Source: an uncultured Dialister sp.
GTDB taxonomy: Bacteria > Bacillota > Negativicutes > Veillonellales > Dialisteraceae
DNA: 15,863 bases
NCBI RefSeq assembly: GCF_900765565.1
Contig: NZ_CAAFRZ010000287.1
Location: 1-15,863, forward strand
Reading direction: 5' to 3'
Shown here: positions 5,897 to 14,316 of the stretch, in pieces
Layout: each line of letters starts with the position of its first letter
How positions within the stretch are numbered: the first letter of the stretch is position 1
Position numbers and translations under genes: made by a program
The notes under the pieces: generated by a model
Seen by the model: only the letters and a program-made list of their open reading frames with translations
Told to the model about the DNA's origin: nothing
The model's database searches: none

Positions 5897-8368
5897 TTAC
5901 GCTCTCAGCGTAATGCCTTCTTTATCCAATGCTTTCACGATGTTCTCGATCCAGCCGTCCACTTCTTTATCTGTCAGGGTACGGTCTTCCGCACGGAATG
6001 TGAGGTTATAGGCCATGCTCTTATAGCCTTCCTTTACCTGTTCGCCCTGGTAGAGGTCGAAGAGTCGGAGGAGTTCCAGATGTTTGCCGCCGGCCTTACG
6101 GATGATGGCTTCCACTTCATCGTTGGTCAGTTTCGCCGGCACCAGGAGGGAGAGGTCCCGGGTGGATGCCGGGAATTTCGGGATTCTGGTGTAATCGATG
6201 GTTTCATCCATGATGGACATCACATGAGGCATGAAGATGACGAAGCCGTAGACTTCTCTCTTGATATCCCACTTATCCAGTACCGCCGGATGGAGCTGAC
6301 CAAAGGACATGAGGACTTTGCCGTCCTTCACGAAGTCCGCGGAAATGCCGGGGTGGAATACAGGGTACGTGGACCGGCGGATTTCGTAGTCCCTTACGCC
6401 CAAGGCAGAGAGTACGTCTTCCATAATAGCCTTCACGTCAAAGAAATCATATTTTCTTCCCTTGTTCGGGTAGCCTGCTTCTTCAGGGCTTCCGCAGAGG
6501 AGGCCGGAGAAGAGGAGGTATTCATAGGGCAGCTCTTTCAGGGGCAGTTCTTTGGGCTGGTATACGTGACCAGACTCGAAGACCGCCACTTCGTCGTTCT
6601 TCTGGGACAGGTTGTACACCAGGGTATGCATGAGGCCCGGGAGAAGGGTGGTCCGCATATCCGGATATTCTTCGGAAATGGGGTTCATAATGGGAATAGC
6701 ATTGTACACCTTGTGTCCCCAGGGGAAATTCAGTTTTTCCAGGTCCTTGGGATCCATAAAGCTGTAGTTCACCACTTCCGACAGGCCATCAGCCACAAGG
6801 GCATCGGTGACCCGGAAAATAGCGTCCTGGTCGGTGGTCATGGCGCCTTTGGCAATGGCGCTCCAGGGGGTGGTGATGGGGATATTCTTATAGCCGTACA
6901 CCCGTGCCACTTCTTCTGCCAGATCCGGCATGCCCTCCAGGTCCAGGCGGAATTCCGGTACTGTAACCGTGAGGTTTCCATTGTCCTCGTCCACCTTGAA
7001 ATAGAGGTCTTCCAGGATTTGGATCATCTGGTCCTTCGGCATGCTGATGCCGATATATTTATTGATTTTATCTACTGTAGTTTTAATGATCTGGGGTTCT
7101 GCCTTTACGGGGTATTCATCCAGCATGCCTTTGGCAGTGGTAGCAGCGCCTTCGTCTTCCAGGATCTGGCAGATCCGGTTGATGGCCATTTCCGTGCGGG
7201 CAGGGTTGATGCCCTTTTCATAGCGGCCGGAAGCTTCACTGCGGAGGCCCAGGCGGCGGGATGTACGGCGGATAGAAGCAGAATCAAATACCGCTGCTTC
7301 CAGGAGAACGTTCTTCGTGTTTTCAGTGACTTCCGAATCCAGTCCTCCCATGACGCCGGCTACGCAGGCCGCCTTGTCATCACCGTCGGCAATGACGAGA
7401 TCCGCCGGAGTGAGATCCCGTTCCTGTCCGTCCAGGGTCACCATGGTTTCCCCTTCATGGGCGAAACGGCAGGTCAGGGAATGGCCGGCTACCTTGTCGT
7501 AGTCATAGGTATGAAGAGGCTGGCCGATTTCCAGCATAACGTAGTTTGCCGCATCCACTACATTATTGATAGGACGGATGCCGTTGCTGCGGAGACGGTT
7601 CTCGATCCATTCCGGGGACCGGCCGATCTTCACGTTTTCCAGGAGCCGGCCGCAGAACCGTTTGCAGAACTTCGGATTATCGATATGGACAGAAGCCCTT
7701 CCTTCAATGGGAGCCCCTTCTTCTTTCACTCTGATTTTCGGAAGGGTCACTTTCCGCCGGAAAATAGCGCCGGTTTCCAGAGCCATGCCGATCATGCTGA
7801 AGCAGTCCGCCCGGTTTGCGGTGAGTTCCATTTCATAGACCACATCGTCCAGGTCGTAAAGCTTATGGATATCCTCTCCCACCGGTGTATCTTCCGGAAG
7901 AATGAGGATGCCCTCTTTATTGAGGCTGGGGAACAGGTTATCATCCATGCCCAGTTCGCCGAGGGAGCACATCATGCCGGCGGACTTTACACCCCGAAGT
8001 TTTCCGGCCTTGATTTTGATATCCCCGTAGCGGAGGCCGCCGGGAGCTTTGTTATCATGGGCTGCCGGCACATGGGCGCCGTGAAGGGCACAGGGAACGA
8101 TCTGTCCCACCTTCACATTGGAAGCGCTGGTGACAATCTGCACTGGTTCTTCCTCTCCCACATCCAGCTGGCAAATGAGGAGGTGGTCAGCGTCAGGATG
8201 TTTTTCCACGGACAGGATTTTGCCTGTCACCACACCCTTGATGCCGCTGCCCGGGCGAATGACATGTTCCACAGGGATGCCGTCCACCGTCAGGGTTTCC
8301 GCCATGTCATCGGGATTCATGCCTGTAATATCGACTAAGGTGCTTAGCCATTTCAAAGATACGTTCAT
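5897..8368 (-). CDS. pheT: Phenylalanyl-tRNA synthetase beta subunit
   Basis: PheT pairs with PheS as an alpha2-beta2 cytoplasmic enzyme that charges tRNA-Phe. Its editing site removes tyrosine. At 823 residues it is the long bacterial form. An N-terminal EMAP-like tRNA-binding fold lies at about 39-150 (VTGKILSVEKHPDADHLLIC). The B3/B4 editing domain is at about 205-385 (GRPL-type QPLHTYDYDK and NRADCFS segments nearby) and B5 at about 400-475. A catalytic-like core follows, and the C-terminal anticodon-binding FDX-ACB domain is at about 730-823 (FPASTRDLSLLVP). The ATG has AGGGAG 9 nt upstream and lies 19 nt after the pheS stop, so the two are translated from one mRNA under T-box control. 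No defects seen. Confidence 0.97.
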   Translation of the reverse strand: MNVSLKWLSTLVDITGMNPDDMAETLTVDGIPVEHVIRPGSGIKGVVTGKILSVEKHPDADHLLICQLDVGEEEPVQIVTSASNVKVGQIVPCALHGAHVPAAHDNKAPGGLRYGDIKIKAGKLRGVKSAGMMCSLGELGMDDNLFPSLNKEGILILPEDTPVGEDIHKLYDLDDVVYEMELTANRADCFSMIGMALETGAIFRRKVTLPKIRVKEEGAPIEGRASVHIDNPKFCKRFCGRLLENVKIGRSPEWIENRLRSNGIRPINNVVDAANYVMLEIGQPLHTYDYDKVAGHSLTCRFAHEGETMVTLDGQERDLTPADLVIADGDDKAACVAGVMGGLDSEVTENTKNVLLEAAVFDSASIRRTSRRLGLRSEASGRYEKGINPARTEMAINRICQILEDEGAATTAKGMLDEYPVKAEPQIIKTTVDKINKYIGISMPKDQMIQILEDLYFKVDEDNGNLTVTVPEFRLDLEGMPDLAEEVARVYGYKNIPITTPWSAIAKGAMTTDQDAIFRVTDALVADGLSEVVNYSFMDPKDLEKLNFPWGHKVYNAIPIMNPISEEYPDMRTTLLPGLMHTLVYNLSQKNDEVAVFESGHVYQPKELPLKELPYEYLLFSGLLCGSPEEAGYPNKGRKYDFFDVKAIMEDVLSALGVRDYEIRRSTYPVFHPGISADFVKDGKVLMSFGQLHPAVLDKWDIKREVYGFVIFMPHVMSIMDETIDYTRIPKFPASTRDLSLLVPAKLTNDEVEAIIRKAGGKHLELLRLFDLYQGEQVKEGYKSMAYNLTFRAEDRTLTDKEVDGWIENIVKALDKEGITLRA

Positions 8369-8387
8369 CTATGTATTCTCCCTTCCA

Positions 8388-9605
8388 TTAGAACTGCTTC
8401 AGGAACCGCACGTCATTTTCATAGAAATTACGGAGGTCATCAATTCCATAAAGCAGCATGGCGATACGTTCAATACCCATGCCGAAAGCAAAGCCGCTCA
8501 CCTTTTCCGGATCGTAGCCATTAAGCTTCAGCACCATGGGATGGACCATGCCGCATCCCAGAATTTCCAGCCAGTCCGGATCTCCGTCTTCCTCACCGGT
8601 CCTGGCGGCAAAGGAAATATCCACTTCCGCCGACGGTTCGGTGAATGGGAAATAGCTGGCCCGGAAACGGATCTTCGTATCGGAGCCGAAGAGGTCCTTC
8701 AGGAAGATTTCCAGGGTTCCCTTAAGGTCTGCAAAGCTGATGTCCTTATCCACCACAAGGCCTTCGACCTGATGGAATACGGGAGAATGGGTGGCATCGT
8801 TATCCCAGCGGAATACCTTGCCCGGCGCAATCATGCGGATCGGGGAATTGGGAGTATGCTTCCGAAGAGTTCTTGCCTGTACCGGAGAGGTGTGGGTACG
8901 GAGAAGAATTTCCGGCGTAATGTAGAAGGAATCCTGCATATCTCTCGCCGGATGGTCCTTCGGCAGGTTCAGGCATTCGAAATTGTAGTAATCCTGCTCG
9001 ATTTCCGGTCCCTCTTCTACAGAGTAACCCATACGGATGAAGGACTTCATGATTTCCCGGAGCGCCTTGTCCAGGGGATGGAGATGGCCGATCTTCTGGT
9101 GACGGGCAGGAAGGGTGATATCCACGGTTTCGTGCTTGATTTTCTCTTCCAGCCGTTTGGCCTTCAGTTCTTCCATCTTGGCGGCCAGCGCCTCTTCCAG
9201 ATCAGTCCTTACCTGGTTTGCGAGAGCACCGATTACCGGCCGCTGGGCAGCAGACAGGTCCTTCATACCCCGGAGTATAGCGGTGAGCCGGCCCTTCTTG
9301 CCCAGGAAAGAAACGCGGGTATCCTGGAGAGCCTTTTCATCCGAGGAAGCAGCGATTTTCTCCTTCGCGTCGGCCTCCAGGGATTCCAGATCACCTTTCA
9401 TAAAAGAAACGATTTTATTCCGTACTTCCTCTGCCAGGCCGTCCAGCGCCTTTTTGTCATCGCCATCCAGCTTCTTCATATCGTTCAGGAAACCGGCGAG
9501 CTTTCCCTTCACCGATTCATAGGCTTCCTGCTTCCTGCTGTCATCACTGCAGATTGTAAGCATTTCCTGAGCTTTGGCTTTCAGCTCATCCAACTTATTG
9601 TCCAT
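8388..9605 (-). CDS. pheS: Phenylalanyl-tRNA synthetase alpha subunit, extended N-terminus
   Basis: PheS holds the class II catalytic site that joins phenylalanine to tRNA-Phe. Motif 2 ([19 protein letters not shown]) and motif 3 ([22 protein letters not shown] region) are intact near the C-terminus. At 405 residues it is some 60-70 longer than the usual 330-350. The extra part is at the N-terminus: residues 5-65 align with residues 73-136, the normal coiled-coil tRNA-binding arm, with one short gap. For example, [13 protein letters not shown] matches [13 protein letters not shown], and LAEEVR matches LANQVR. The start is firm: AGGAGG lies 7 nt before the ATG, downstream of the T-box terminator. 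An internal start near residue 69 has no such site. The function of the second arm is unknown. Confidence 0.96.
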   Translation of the reverse strand: MDNKLDELKAKAQEMLTICSDDSRKQEAYESVKGKLAGFLNDMKKLDGDDKKALDGLAEEVRNKIVSFMKGDLESLEADAKEKIAASSDEKALQDTRVSFLGKKGRLTAILRGMKDLSAAQRPVIGALANQVRTDLEEALAAKMEELKAKRLEEKIKHETVDITLPARHQKIGHLHPLDKALREIMKSFIRMGYSVEEGPEIEQDYYNFECLNLPKDHPARDMQDSFYITPEILLRTHTSPVQARTLRKHTPNSPIRMIAPGKVFRWDNDATHSPVFHQVEGLVVDKDISFADLKGTLEIFLKDLFGSDTKIRFRASYFPFTEPSAEVDISFAARTGEEDGDPDWLEILGCGMVHPMVLKLNGYDPEKVSGFAFGMGIERIAMLLYGIDDLRNFYENDVRFLKQF

Positions 9606-9662
9606 TACTGTACCTCCTGTATATTCTACAAGTCCCGTTATGCCTTGGTGAAATCGGGAAAT

Positions 9663-9878
9663 AAAAAAAGACCCCGCCCCGAAGGGGCGAAGTCATATCC
9701 GCGGTACCACCCTGATTTGTACTCAAAAGCCATAACGCAGCCCTGCGTCCGACCTACTCCGTTCAGCCGGCAGCTCAGAAGTGAACTAAGCTCACCCGAT
9801 TCTTTCCGGTGTTCCACTATCGCCGGATCCCTGCGTAGAATCAAAAGAAAGCTCTTTCTTCCTCATTGCTTCATGTAT
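9663..9878 (-). promoter_or_regulatory. T-box riboswitch leader (phenylalanine) of pheST
   Basis: The minus-strand leader senses uncharged tRNA and controls read-through into pheST. The T-box sequence AGGGTGGTACCGCG (about 9700-9713) is present. Its UGGU bulge would pair with a tRNA 3' end having discriminator A, as in tRNA-Phe. The terminator stem GACTTCGCCCC/GGGGCGGGGTC (9670-9694) is followed by seven T (9663-9669). The specifier is read as UUC (Phe) at 9783-9785, from alignment of TTC-A-CTTCTGAGC with the GGC-A-TTCTTGAGC layout of the Bacillus glyQS leader. A GAGGAAGAAAGAG segment near the 5' end suits the stem I kink-turn region. The specifier fits the downstream genes. Confidence 0.95.
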
Positions 9879-9884
9879 AGGATT

Positions 9885-9913
9885 ATTTTAAAATCTCCCA
9901 TGATATTTGTCAA
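9885..9913 (-). promoter_or_regulatory. Promoter of the pheST T-box leader
   Basis: A perfect -35 TTGACA (9908-9913) and -10 TAAAAT (9885-9890) are separated by exactly 17 bp, with a start point near 9878. This is the strongest sigma-A promoter in the window. Confidence 0.88.
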
Positions 9914-9948
9914 TGGGGAAATAAAGAGGCTACTGAGAGCACGTGCGA

Positions 9949-10088
9949 ACGGATGAAGCCTTGAGCCTTCAGCCTTGAGCTCATCAGCCTGCGGCGCTTA
10001 TGTGGTTGAGTTTGCATGCGAACGTATGGGGGCTTCTAGCTGCTAGCTGTTAGCCTCTAGGAAAGCTGGTCCGCCTGCGGCGCTTCCT
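9949..10088. repeat. Intergenic repeat, copy B
   Basis: This is a diverged copy of the element at 5236-5368. It starts ACGGATG and holds CTTGAGCCTTCAGC and GGGGGCTTC. It ends CCGCCTGCGGCGCTTCCT (10071-10088), an 18-bp exact match to copy A. Short alternating words (CTAGCTGCTAGCTGTTAG, 10037-10054) form weak palindromes, partly mirrored by AGCTAGAAGCTAG at about 10142-10154. Confidence 0.55.
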
Positions 10089-10839
10089 ACCGGTGAGGCC
10101 ACCAGCTTCCTCAAGCCGTAGGCTGTCGAGCTATCCTGGCAGCTAGAAGCTAGAAACCCCATATGGATGCATGCCGCTTATCCATAACACACCAAGAAGA
10201 CCCGGTGTCCGTAAGATGCAGGAATTTGTCCAGTGAATCAGGCGCCGGCGTAAGGATGAAAACCGAAGTTCCCCCAAAAGCCGAACTAGTCGTCAAAGAG
10301 GCAAAAGCATGAGCTATCAAAAAGTCCTTGGGCCTTCTATTGGATTGTGAAATTTTGTCCGCTATACGGACGGTGAAGCATTGCGTGAGGATCGAGGTCG
10401 AGGAAATTTGCGGCTTCGCCGTTGGCCAACTCGATCTCGGTCTCGCCACTCGGTCTCACACCTCGCTGGCCATCGAGCCGAGGGACTCAAGTGGACATCC
10501 ATGGCTGTATCCATCTCCATAGAACCTTCCCGTAGCTAGCAGTTGGGAAATATGAAATTGGATTTGCCATTCCTGGAACTTTTTTGTCCCTCTACTATAT
10601 ACATTGCAAAAAGTGTGATTTTGTGAACATGGAAAGAAAATTTTTTTCAAAAAAGTGTTGGAGTGACTGGCCATGTGCGGGTAACCGATGGAGATCGAGG
10701 TCGAGATTGAGGGAAACAGAGCCTTCAGCCATCCACATATAACTTACTGCTTACCGTGGTTTAACTGCTTCCTGGCTAGACGGCTAAATGCTCAGGGCCC
10801 TCATACGCTCACGCCTGCAATCGACTGCCTTTGCCACTT
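10089..10839. other. Gene-free stretch with short repeats and an AT-rich island
   Basis: I see no credible gene. Open frames at 10150-10449 and 10456-10674 (minus) and 10328-10522 (plus) lack ribosome sites and recognisable motifs. The 13-mer GATCGAGGTCGAG occurs at 10390-10402 and again at 10693-10705. Base composition changes sharply at about 10540-10660, an AT-rich island with a T6-C-A6 palindrome (10642-10654), inside GC-richer flanks. A decayed mobile element or a remnant gene is possible but unproven. Confidence 0.4.
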
Positions 10840-10865
10840 AAAAACGGCGCTGAAGCGCCGTTTTT
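10840..10865 (-). terminator. Terminator of the acyl-CoA dehydrogenase gene
   Basis: AAAAACGGCGC (10840-10850) and GCGCCGTTTTT (10855-10865) form a perfect 11-bp stem on a 4-nt loop, 8 nt after the stop codon, with T tracts on either strand. Confidence 0.93.
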
Positions 10866-10873
10866 CTGTTTTC

Positions 10874-12010
10874 TCAATAAATAGCCGCATTGGCGATGAC
10901 GAGCCGCTGGACCTGGTTTGTTCCTTCGTAGATCTGCATGATCTTGGCATCCCGCATGTATTTTTCGTTCGGATTTTCCCGGGAGTATCCGTTGCCGCCC
11001 ATGACCTGGACAGCGGTAGTGGTGACTTCCATGGCTACGTCGGAGGCGAAGCACTTGGACATGGCGGAGAAGAGGGCCGCCTTTTTGTCTCCGGTCATCT
11101 GCATGATGCAGGCTTTATGCACAAGGGCCCTTGCCGCTTCAGTCTTCATGACCATGTCCGCAATCATTTCCTGTACCATTTCAAAGGAAGCAATTTTCTG
11201 GCCGAACTGTTTTCTCTGGTGGGCATAGTGGATGGCATTTTCCAAGGCTGCCTGGGCGATGCCTACGGAGATGGCCCCCACCACGGGGCGGGATTTCTGC
11301 AATGTTTCCATGGCGATGCGGAAGCCCAAACCTTCCCTGCCTACCCGGTATTCTGCGGGGATGAAGCAGTCGTCGAAAATGATTTCAGAGGTAGCGGAGG
11401 CACGGATGCCCATCTTGTCTTCTTCCTTGCCGATGGAAACGCCCTTGGTATTCCGATCCACCAGGAACACCGTGAGGCCCCGGATGCCGCCGGATTCTCT
11501 GGTATTGGCGAAAAGGGTAATCTTGTCCGCAATAGGGGCGTTGGTGATGAAGCACTTGGTACCATTCAGCACGTAGCCGCCGTCCACTTTCTTTGCCCGG
11601 CAGGAAACGGCGCCGGCATCGGAGCCTGCACCCGGTTCGGTCAGGGCGAAGCAGGACATGCCGCCGTGGTTCAGGCAGTCAAAGTAGGATTTCTTCTGTT
11701 CATCGCTGCCGGCAATGAGGACCGGGAAGGAAGCCAGGGAATTGGCAGCGCACACGGTAGCCACGCCGGCGCACCCCTTGGCCAGTTCTTCCGCAATGAG
11801 GGCCACGGTCAAAAGGTCCAGTCCCGCGCCGCCGTATTCCTTCGGCACCGACAGCTGGGTCATGCCGGACTGTTTCAGGATGTGGAGCAGCTCCTCATCC
11901 ATGACGCCGCTTTTATCGATCGTAAGAGCCCTCGGTGCGATTTCGTTCTGTGCAATGTCCCGGGCCAGGGCTGTCAGTTCTTTCTGCTGATCTGTCAAAT
12001 TAAAATCCAT
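10874..12010 (-). CDS. Acyl-CoA dehydrogenase (short-chain type)
   Basis: This FAD enzyme oxidises an acyl-CoA to the trans-2-enoyl-CoA and passes electrons to electron-transfer flavoprotein, in the cytoplasm. The 378 residues are the family's normal size. The first signature FALTEPGAGSD is at 121-131 and the second, QVMGGNGYSRE, at 335-345. The catalytic base is Glu362 in IYEGT, the position seen in butyryl-CoA and other short-chain dehydrogenases. RKQFGQ at 266-271 is the usual FAD-contact segment. AAGGGGG lies 6 nt before the ATG. The gene has its own promoter region and terminator. No etfAB, thiolase or crotonase neighbour is in view, so the substrate cannot be fixed. Butyryl-CoA or a branched-chain acyl-CoA are the likeliest. 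Confidence 0.92.
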   Translation of the reverse strand: MDFNLTDQQKELTALARDIAQNEIAPRALTIDKSGVMDEELLHILKQSGMTQLSVPKEYGGAGLDLLTVALIAEELAKGCAGVATVCAANSLASFPVLIAGSDEQKKSYFDCLNHGGMSCFALTEPGAGSDAGAVSCRAKKVDGGYVLNGTKCFITNAPIADKITLFANTRESGGIRGLTVFLVDRNTKGVSIGKEEDKMGIRASATSEIIFDDCFIPAEYRVGREGLGFRIAMETLQKSRPVVGAISVGIAQAALENAIHYAHQRKQFGQKIASFEMVQEMIADMVMKTEAARALVHKACIMQMTGDKKAALFSAMSKCFASDVAMEVTTTAVQVMGGNGYSRENPNEKYMRDAKIMQIYEGTNQVQRLVIANAAIY

Positions 12011-12035
12011 GTTCGTCCCCCTTGCAGTAATTTAA

Positions 12036-12082
12036 AGACCCTTTGGTCTATCTGATAGCTGTACATTATCTTCTTTATTATA
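12036..12082 (-). promoter_or_regulatory. Promoter and palindromic leader of the acyl-CoA dehydrogenase gene
   Basis: TATAAT on the minus strand (12077-12082) is a good -10. A TGGTCA 16 bp upstream is a poor -35 and lies inside the preceding terminator stem. The leader holds two small overlapping inverted repeats: CTATC-T-GATAG (12048-12058) and AGACC-CTTT-GGTCT (12036-12049). They could be an operator for a fatty-acid or CoA-ester regulator, which is an inference. Confidence 0.45.
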
Positions 12083-12084
12083 CC

Positions 12085-12110
12085 AAAAAACCGGTGGATG
12101 ACCACCGGTT
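12085..12110 (-). terminator. Terminator of the MacAB-like exporter operon
   Basis: AACCGGTGG (12089-12097) and CCACCGGTT (12102-12110) form a perfect 9-bp stem with a 4-nt loop. On the minus strand it is followed by six T (12085-12090). It lies some 280 nt after the permease stop, so the inverted-repeat element between them would be in the 3' untranslated RNA. Confidence 0.85.
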
Positions 12111-12122
12111 GTGAAATAAAAA

Positions 12123-12349
12123 GTGGCTAAAGGGTAACGCCTTCGGCGAAGTGGCTGAGGGGGAATGGCCTTCGGCCAAGGGGTTGGTGTGCCGCATCAA
12201 ATCATAAAGCGGCACGAGCTTCATATTCTGCGGCAAAAGCCGCTAAGTCAAACTCTGCGGCGCTATATGAATTGTGCGCCGCACCTTCCCCTCGGGCAAA
12301 GCCCGTTCCCCTTGAGCCACTTTGCCGTCAGGCATTACCCCTCAGCCAC
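12123..12349. repeat. Large inverted-repeat element with cloverleaf folding
   Basis: Two arms of about 67 bp (12123-12189 and 12282-12349) are imperfect reverse complements along their whole length. Both contain GTGGCT, GGGTAA-GCCT and a second GTGGCT in the same order. The 90-bp centre holds three perfect hairpins: GTGCCGC/GCGGCAC (12189-12195, 12209-12215), GCGGC-AAAA-GCCGC (12230-12243) and TGCGGCGC/GCGCCGCA (12256-12263, 12276-12283). The whole could fold as a long stem with a three-lobed head. There is no coding potential. It may be a MITE-like element or a structured 3' RNA. Confidence 0.75.
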
Positions 12350-12392
12350 CTGATCACCAAACCACTTTCCGCACGAACAGCCGCCGTCCCGA

Positions 12393-13607
12393 TCACTCGT
12401 AATGCAGCGCGTCTATCGGATTCAGTTTGGCCGCTTTCTGGGCCGGGTAGAGACCGAAGACGAGGCCGATGAAGACGGAGAAGAGGAAGGATCCCAGGAT
12501 CGGCGTCACCGAGAGGACCGTGGTGAGGGTGCTCACGTGGGGGATGATCTTGGAGATACCGATGCCCAGGAGTACACCGATGAGGCCCCCTGCCACACTG
12601 ACGGTGACGGACTCGATGAGGAACTGCACCACGATCATGGAATAGGTGGCACCCAGGGCTTTGCGGATACCGATTTCCCTTGTCCGTTCCGTAACGGAGA
12701 CCAGCATGATATTCATGATGCCGATACCGCCAACCAGAAGGGAAATGGCGGCAATACTTCCAAGGAATATGGTAAGGGTCTGGGTGGTGGATTTCATGGT
12801 TTCCATGATTTCCTGGGAGTTCTGGATGGAGAAATCATCTTCCGCCCCGGTCTGGATGCGGTGGCGGGTGCGGAGGAGGTTTGTCACGTCCGATTCAATC
12901 TGGGTGAGGTCGTCGGCGTTGTCTGCGGAGATGACGATGTTATTTACATAGGTAATATGGAGCATCCGTTCCTGGACCGTGGTGAAGGGAATGAGAATCC
13001 GGTCATCCTGGTCCATGAAGGAATAGCCCTTTTCGTCCAGCACGCCGATGATGGTAAAGGGATTGCCATTGATTCTGACCTTCTGCCCCACCGGCGATTC
13101 ATCGCCGAAGAGGTTGGTGGCCACGGTTTTACCAATGATGCAGACCCGGGCGCGGCTGTTGTATTCCTTGTCCGTCCAGAACCGGCCTTCCGCCACGTCC
13201 AGGCTGGAAAGGGTGGCATAGTCCCTGGTGCATCCATAGACCCGGGTGGTCCAGTTCTTATTGCCATTGACGATGAGGTAACTTGTATTGACCAGGGGCG
13301 CTGCGAAATTGATATTAGGCAGGTTCTTGATGGCCAGGTAATCCTTGTAGGTCAAAGTCTGCATGGATCCTGCCGCCGGGCGGACCCCCGGCTTCCTGCC
13401 GGTGCCCGGGGTGACGGTGATGGTATTGGAGCCGAGGCTGGAAATATTGCTTTCAATTTTGTCCTGCACGCCGTAGCCGATGGACATCAGGGCAATGACC
13501 GCCGCCACGCCGATGATGATGCCCAGCATGGTCAAAAGGGAGCGCATTTTGTTGCTCACGATGGAGCCCCAGGCCATGAGGACGCTTTCGAAGTAAATGT
13601 TTGTCAT
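12393..13607 (-). CDS. MacB-type ABC transporter permease
   Basis: This is the membrane subunit of a MacAB/YknXYZ-like exporter, which uses ATP to drive movement of a peptide, toxin or drug outward by mechanotransmission rather than through a membrane channel. The 404 residues show the family layout. There is one helix near 22-45, a periplasmic MacB core domain at about 50-270, and three helices at about 277-304, 325-355 and 365-388 (FtsX domain). RTREIGIRKALGA at 308-320 is the conserved coupling loop, and YPAQKAAKLNPIDALHYE ends the protein. No fused ATPase is present, unlike E. coli MacB. Its ATG overlaps the ATPase stop (ATGA) and AAGGGGG lies about 8 nt upstream, so it is the last gene of the operon. 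The substrate is unknown. Confidence 0.94.
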   Translation of the reverse strand: MTNIYFESVLMAWGSIVSNKMRSLLTMLGIIIGVAAVIALMSIGYGVQDKIESNISSLGSNTITVTPGTGRKPGVRPAAGSMQTLTYKDYLAIKNLPNINFAAPLVNTSYLIVNGNKNWTTRVYGCTRDYATLSSLDVAEGRFWTDKEYNSRARVCIIGKTVATNLFGDESPVGQKVRINGNPFTIIGVLDEKGYSFMDQDDRILIPFTTVQERMLHITYVNNIVISADNADDLTQIESDVTNLLRTRHRIQTGAEDDFSIQNSQEIMETMKSTTQTLTIFLGSIAAISLLVGGIGIMNIMLVSVTERTREIGIRKALGATYSMIVVQFLIESVTVSVAGGLIGVLLGIGISKIIPHVSTLTTVLSVTPILGSFLFSVFIGLVFGLYPAQKAAKLNPIDALHYE

Positions 13608-14314
13608 GGCAGCGGCCCCCTTATGTCTTTACTGATATGGCCGTCGGACAGGATGACATGGCGGGACGCATAGCCGGCCACGTCGATTTCATGGGTAACA
13701 AGGATAATGGTCTTCCCCTCTTTATAGAGGCGGGAAAAGATTTCCATCACTTCCCTGGTGGACTTGCTGTCCAGGTTCCCGGTAGGTTCATCGGCCATGA
13801 TGATGGCGGGGTTATTGATGAGGGCCCGGGCAATGGCCACCCGCTGCCGCTGGCCGCCGGACATTTCCGCCGGCATGTGGTGGATGCGGTCACCAAGGCC
13901 CACGGATTCCAGCATTTTCGTGGCCCTTTCTTTCCGTTCGTTTTTGTAGAGGTTCCCGTAGATCATGGGAAGGATCACGTTGTCCAATGCGGAAAGCCGG
14001 GGAAGAAGATTGAAACTCTGGAATACGAAGCCGATTTTCCTGTTTCTTGTATAGGCCAGTTCGCTGTCCGAGAGGTTGGCCACTTCATGGCCATCGAGCT
14101 CGTAGGAGCCCCTGGTGGGACGATCCAGACATCCCAGGATATTCATCAGTGTGGACTTCCCGGCACCGGAAGGCCCCATGATGGATACAAATTCTCCCTT
14201 GTGGATGTCCAGGTCAATATGAGTCAGCACCGGCACTTCTTCTTTGCCGATGTAGTAGCTCTTGCCGATGCCCCGGAGTCTGATGACTACGGGGCTTTTT
14301 TCTTCAGCAGCCAT
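13604..14314 (-). CDS. ABC transporter ATP-binding protein (MacB/LolD family)
   Basis: This cytoplasmic ATPase powers the permease encoded by the next gene. All motifs are intact in 236 residues: Walker [10 protein letters not shown] (47-55), Q-loop Gln99 in [10 protein letters not shown], signature SGGQRQR (152-158), Walker B IIMADEP (171-177), D-loop GNLD (179-182) and the switch His208. The sequence [20 protein letters not shown] is typical of the MacB/LolD/FtsE branch. It starts 2 nt after the adaptor stop and overlaps the permease start by 4 nt. No good ribosome site precedes its ATG, so its translation is probably coupled to that of the adaptor. It belongs to the three-gene exporter operon. 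Confidence 0.95.
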   Translation of the reverse strand: MAAEEKSPVVIRLRGIGKSYYIGKEEVPVLTHIDLDIHKGEFVSIMGPSGAGKSTLMNILGCLDRPTRGSYELDGHEVANLSDSELAYTRNRKIGFVFQSFNLLPRLSALDNVILPMIYGNLYKNERKERATKMLESVGLGDRIHHMPAEMSGGQRQRVAIARALINNPAIIMADEPTGNLDSKSTREVMEIFSRLYKEGKTIILVTHEIDVAGYASRHVILSDGHISKDIRGPLP

Positions 14315-14316
14315 GA

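Noticed and set aside
6080..8338. Long plus-strand open frame of 752 codons opposite pheT
   Set aside because: It mirrors the pheT reading frame, with low-complexity His/Phe/Gly-rich product and no start signals.
8118..9956. Plus-strand open frame of 612 codons opposite pheS and the T-box
   Set aside because: It crosses a gene start and a riboswitch on the other strand and shows no domain.
10150..10449. Small minus-strand open frame of 99 codons
   Set aside because: It lacks a start signal and family motifs. A degraded gene is possible but not supportable from sequence alone.
10456..10674. Small minus-strand open frame of 72 codons
   Set aside because: No ribosome site, no known motif, and it spans a sharp change in base composition and repeats.
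12165..12353. Small plus-strand open frame inside the inverted-repeat element
   Set aside because: It simply translates the repeat arms and hairpins.
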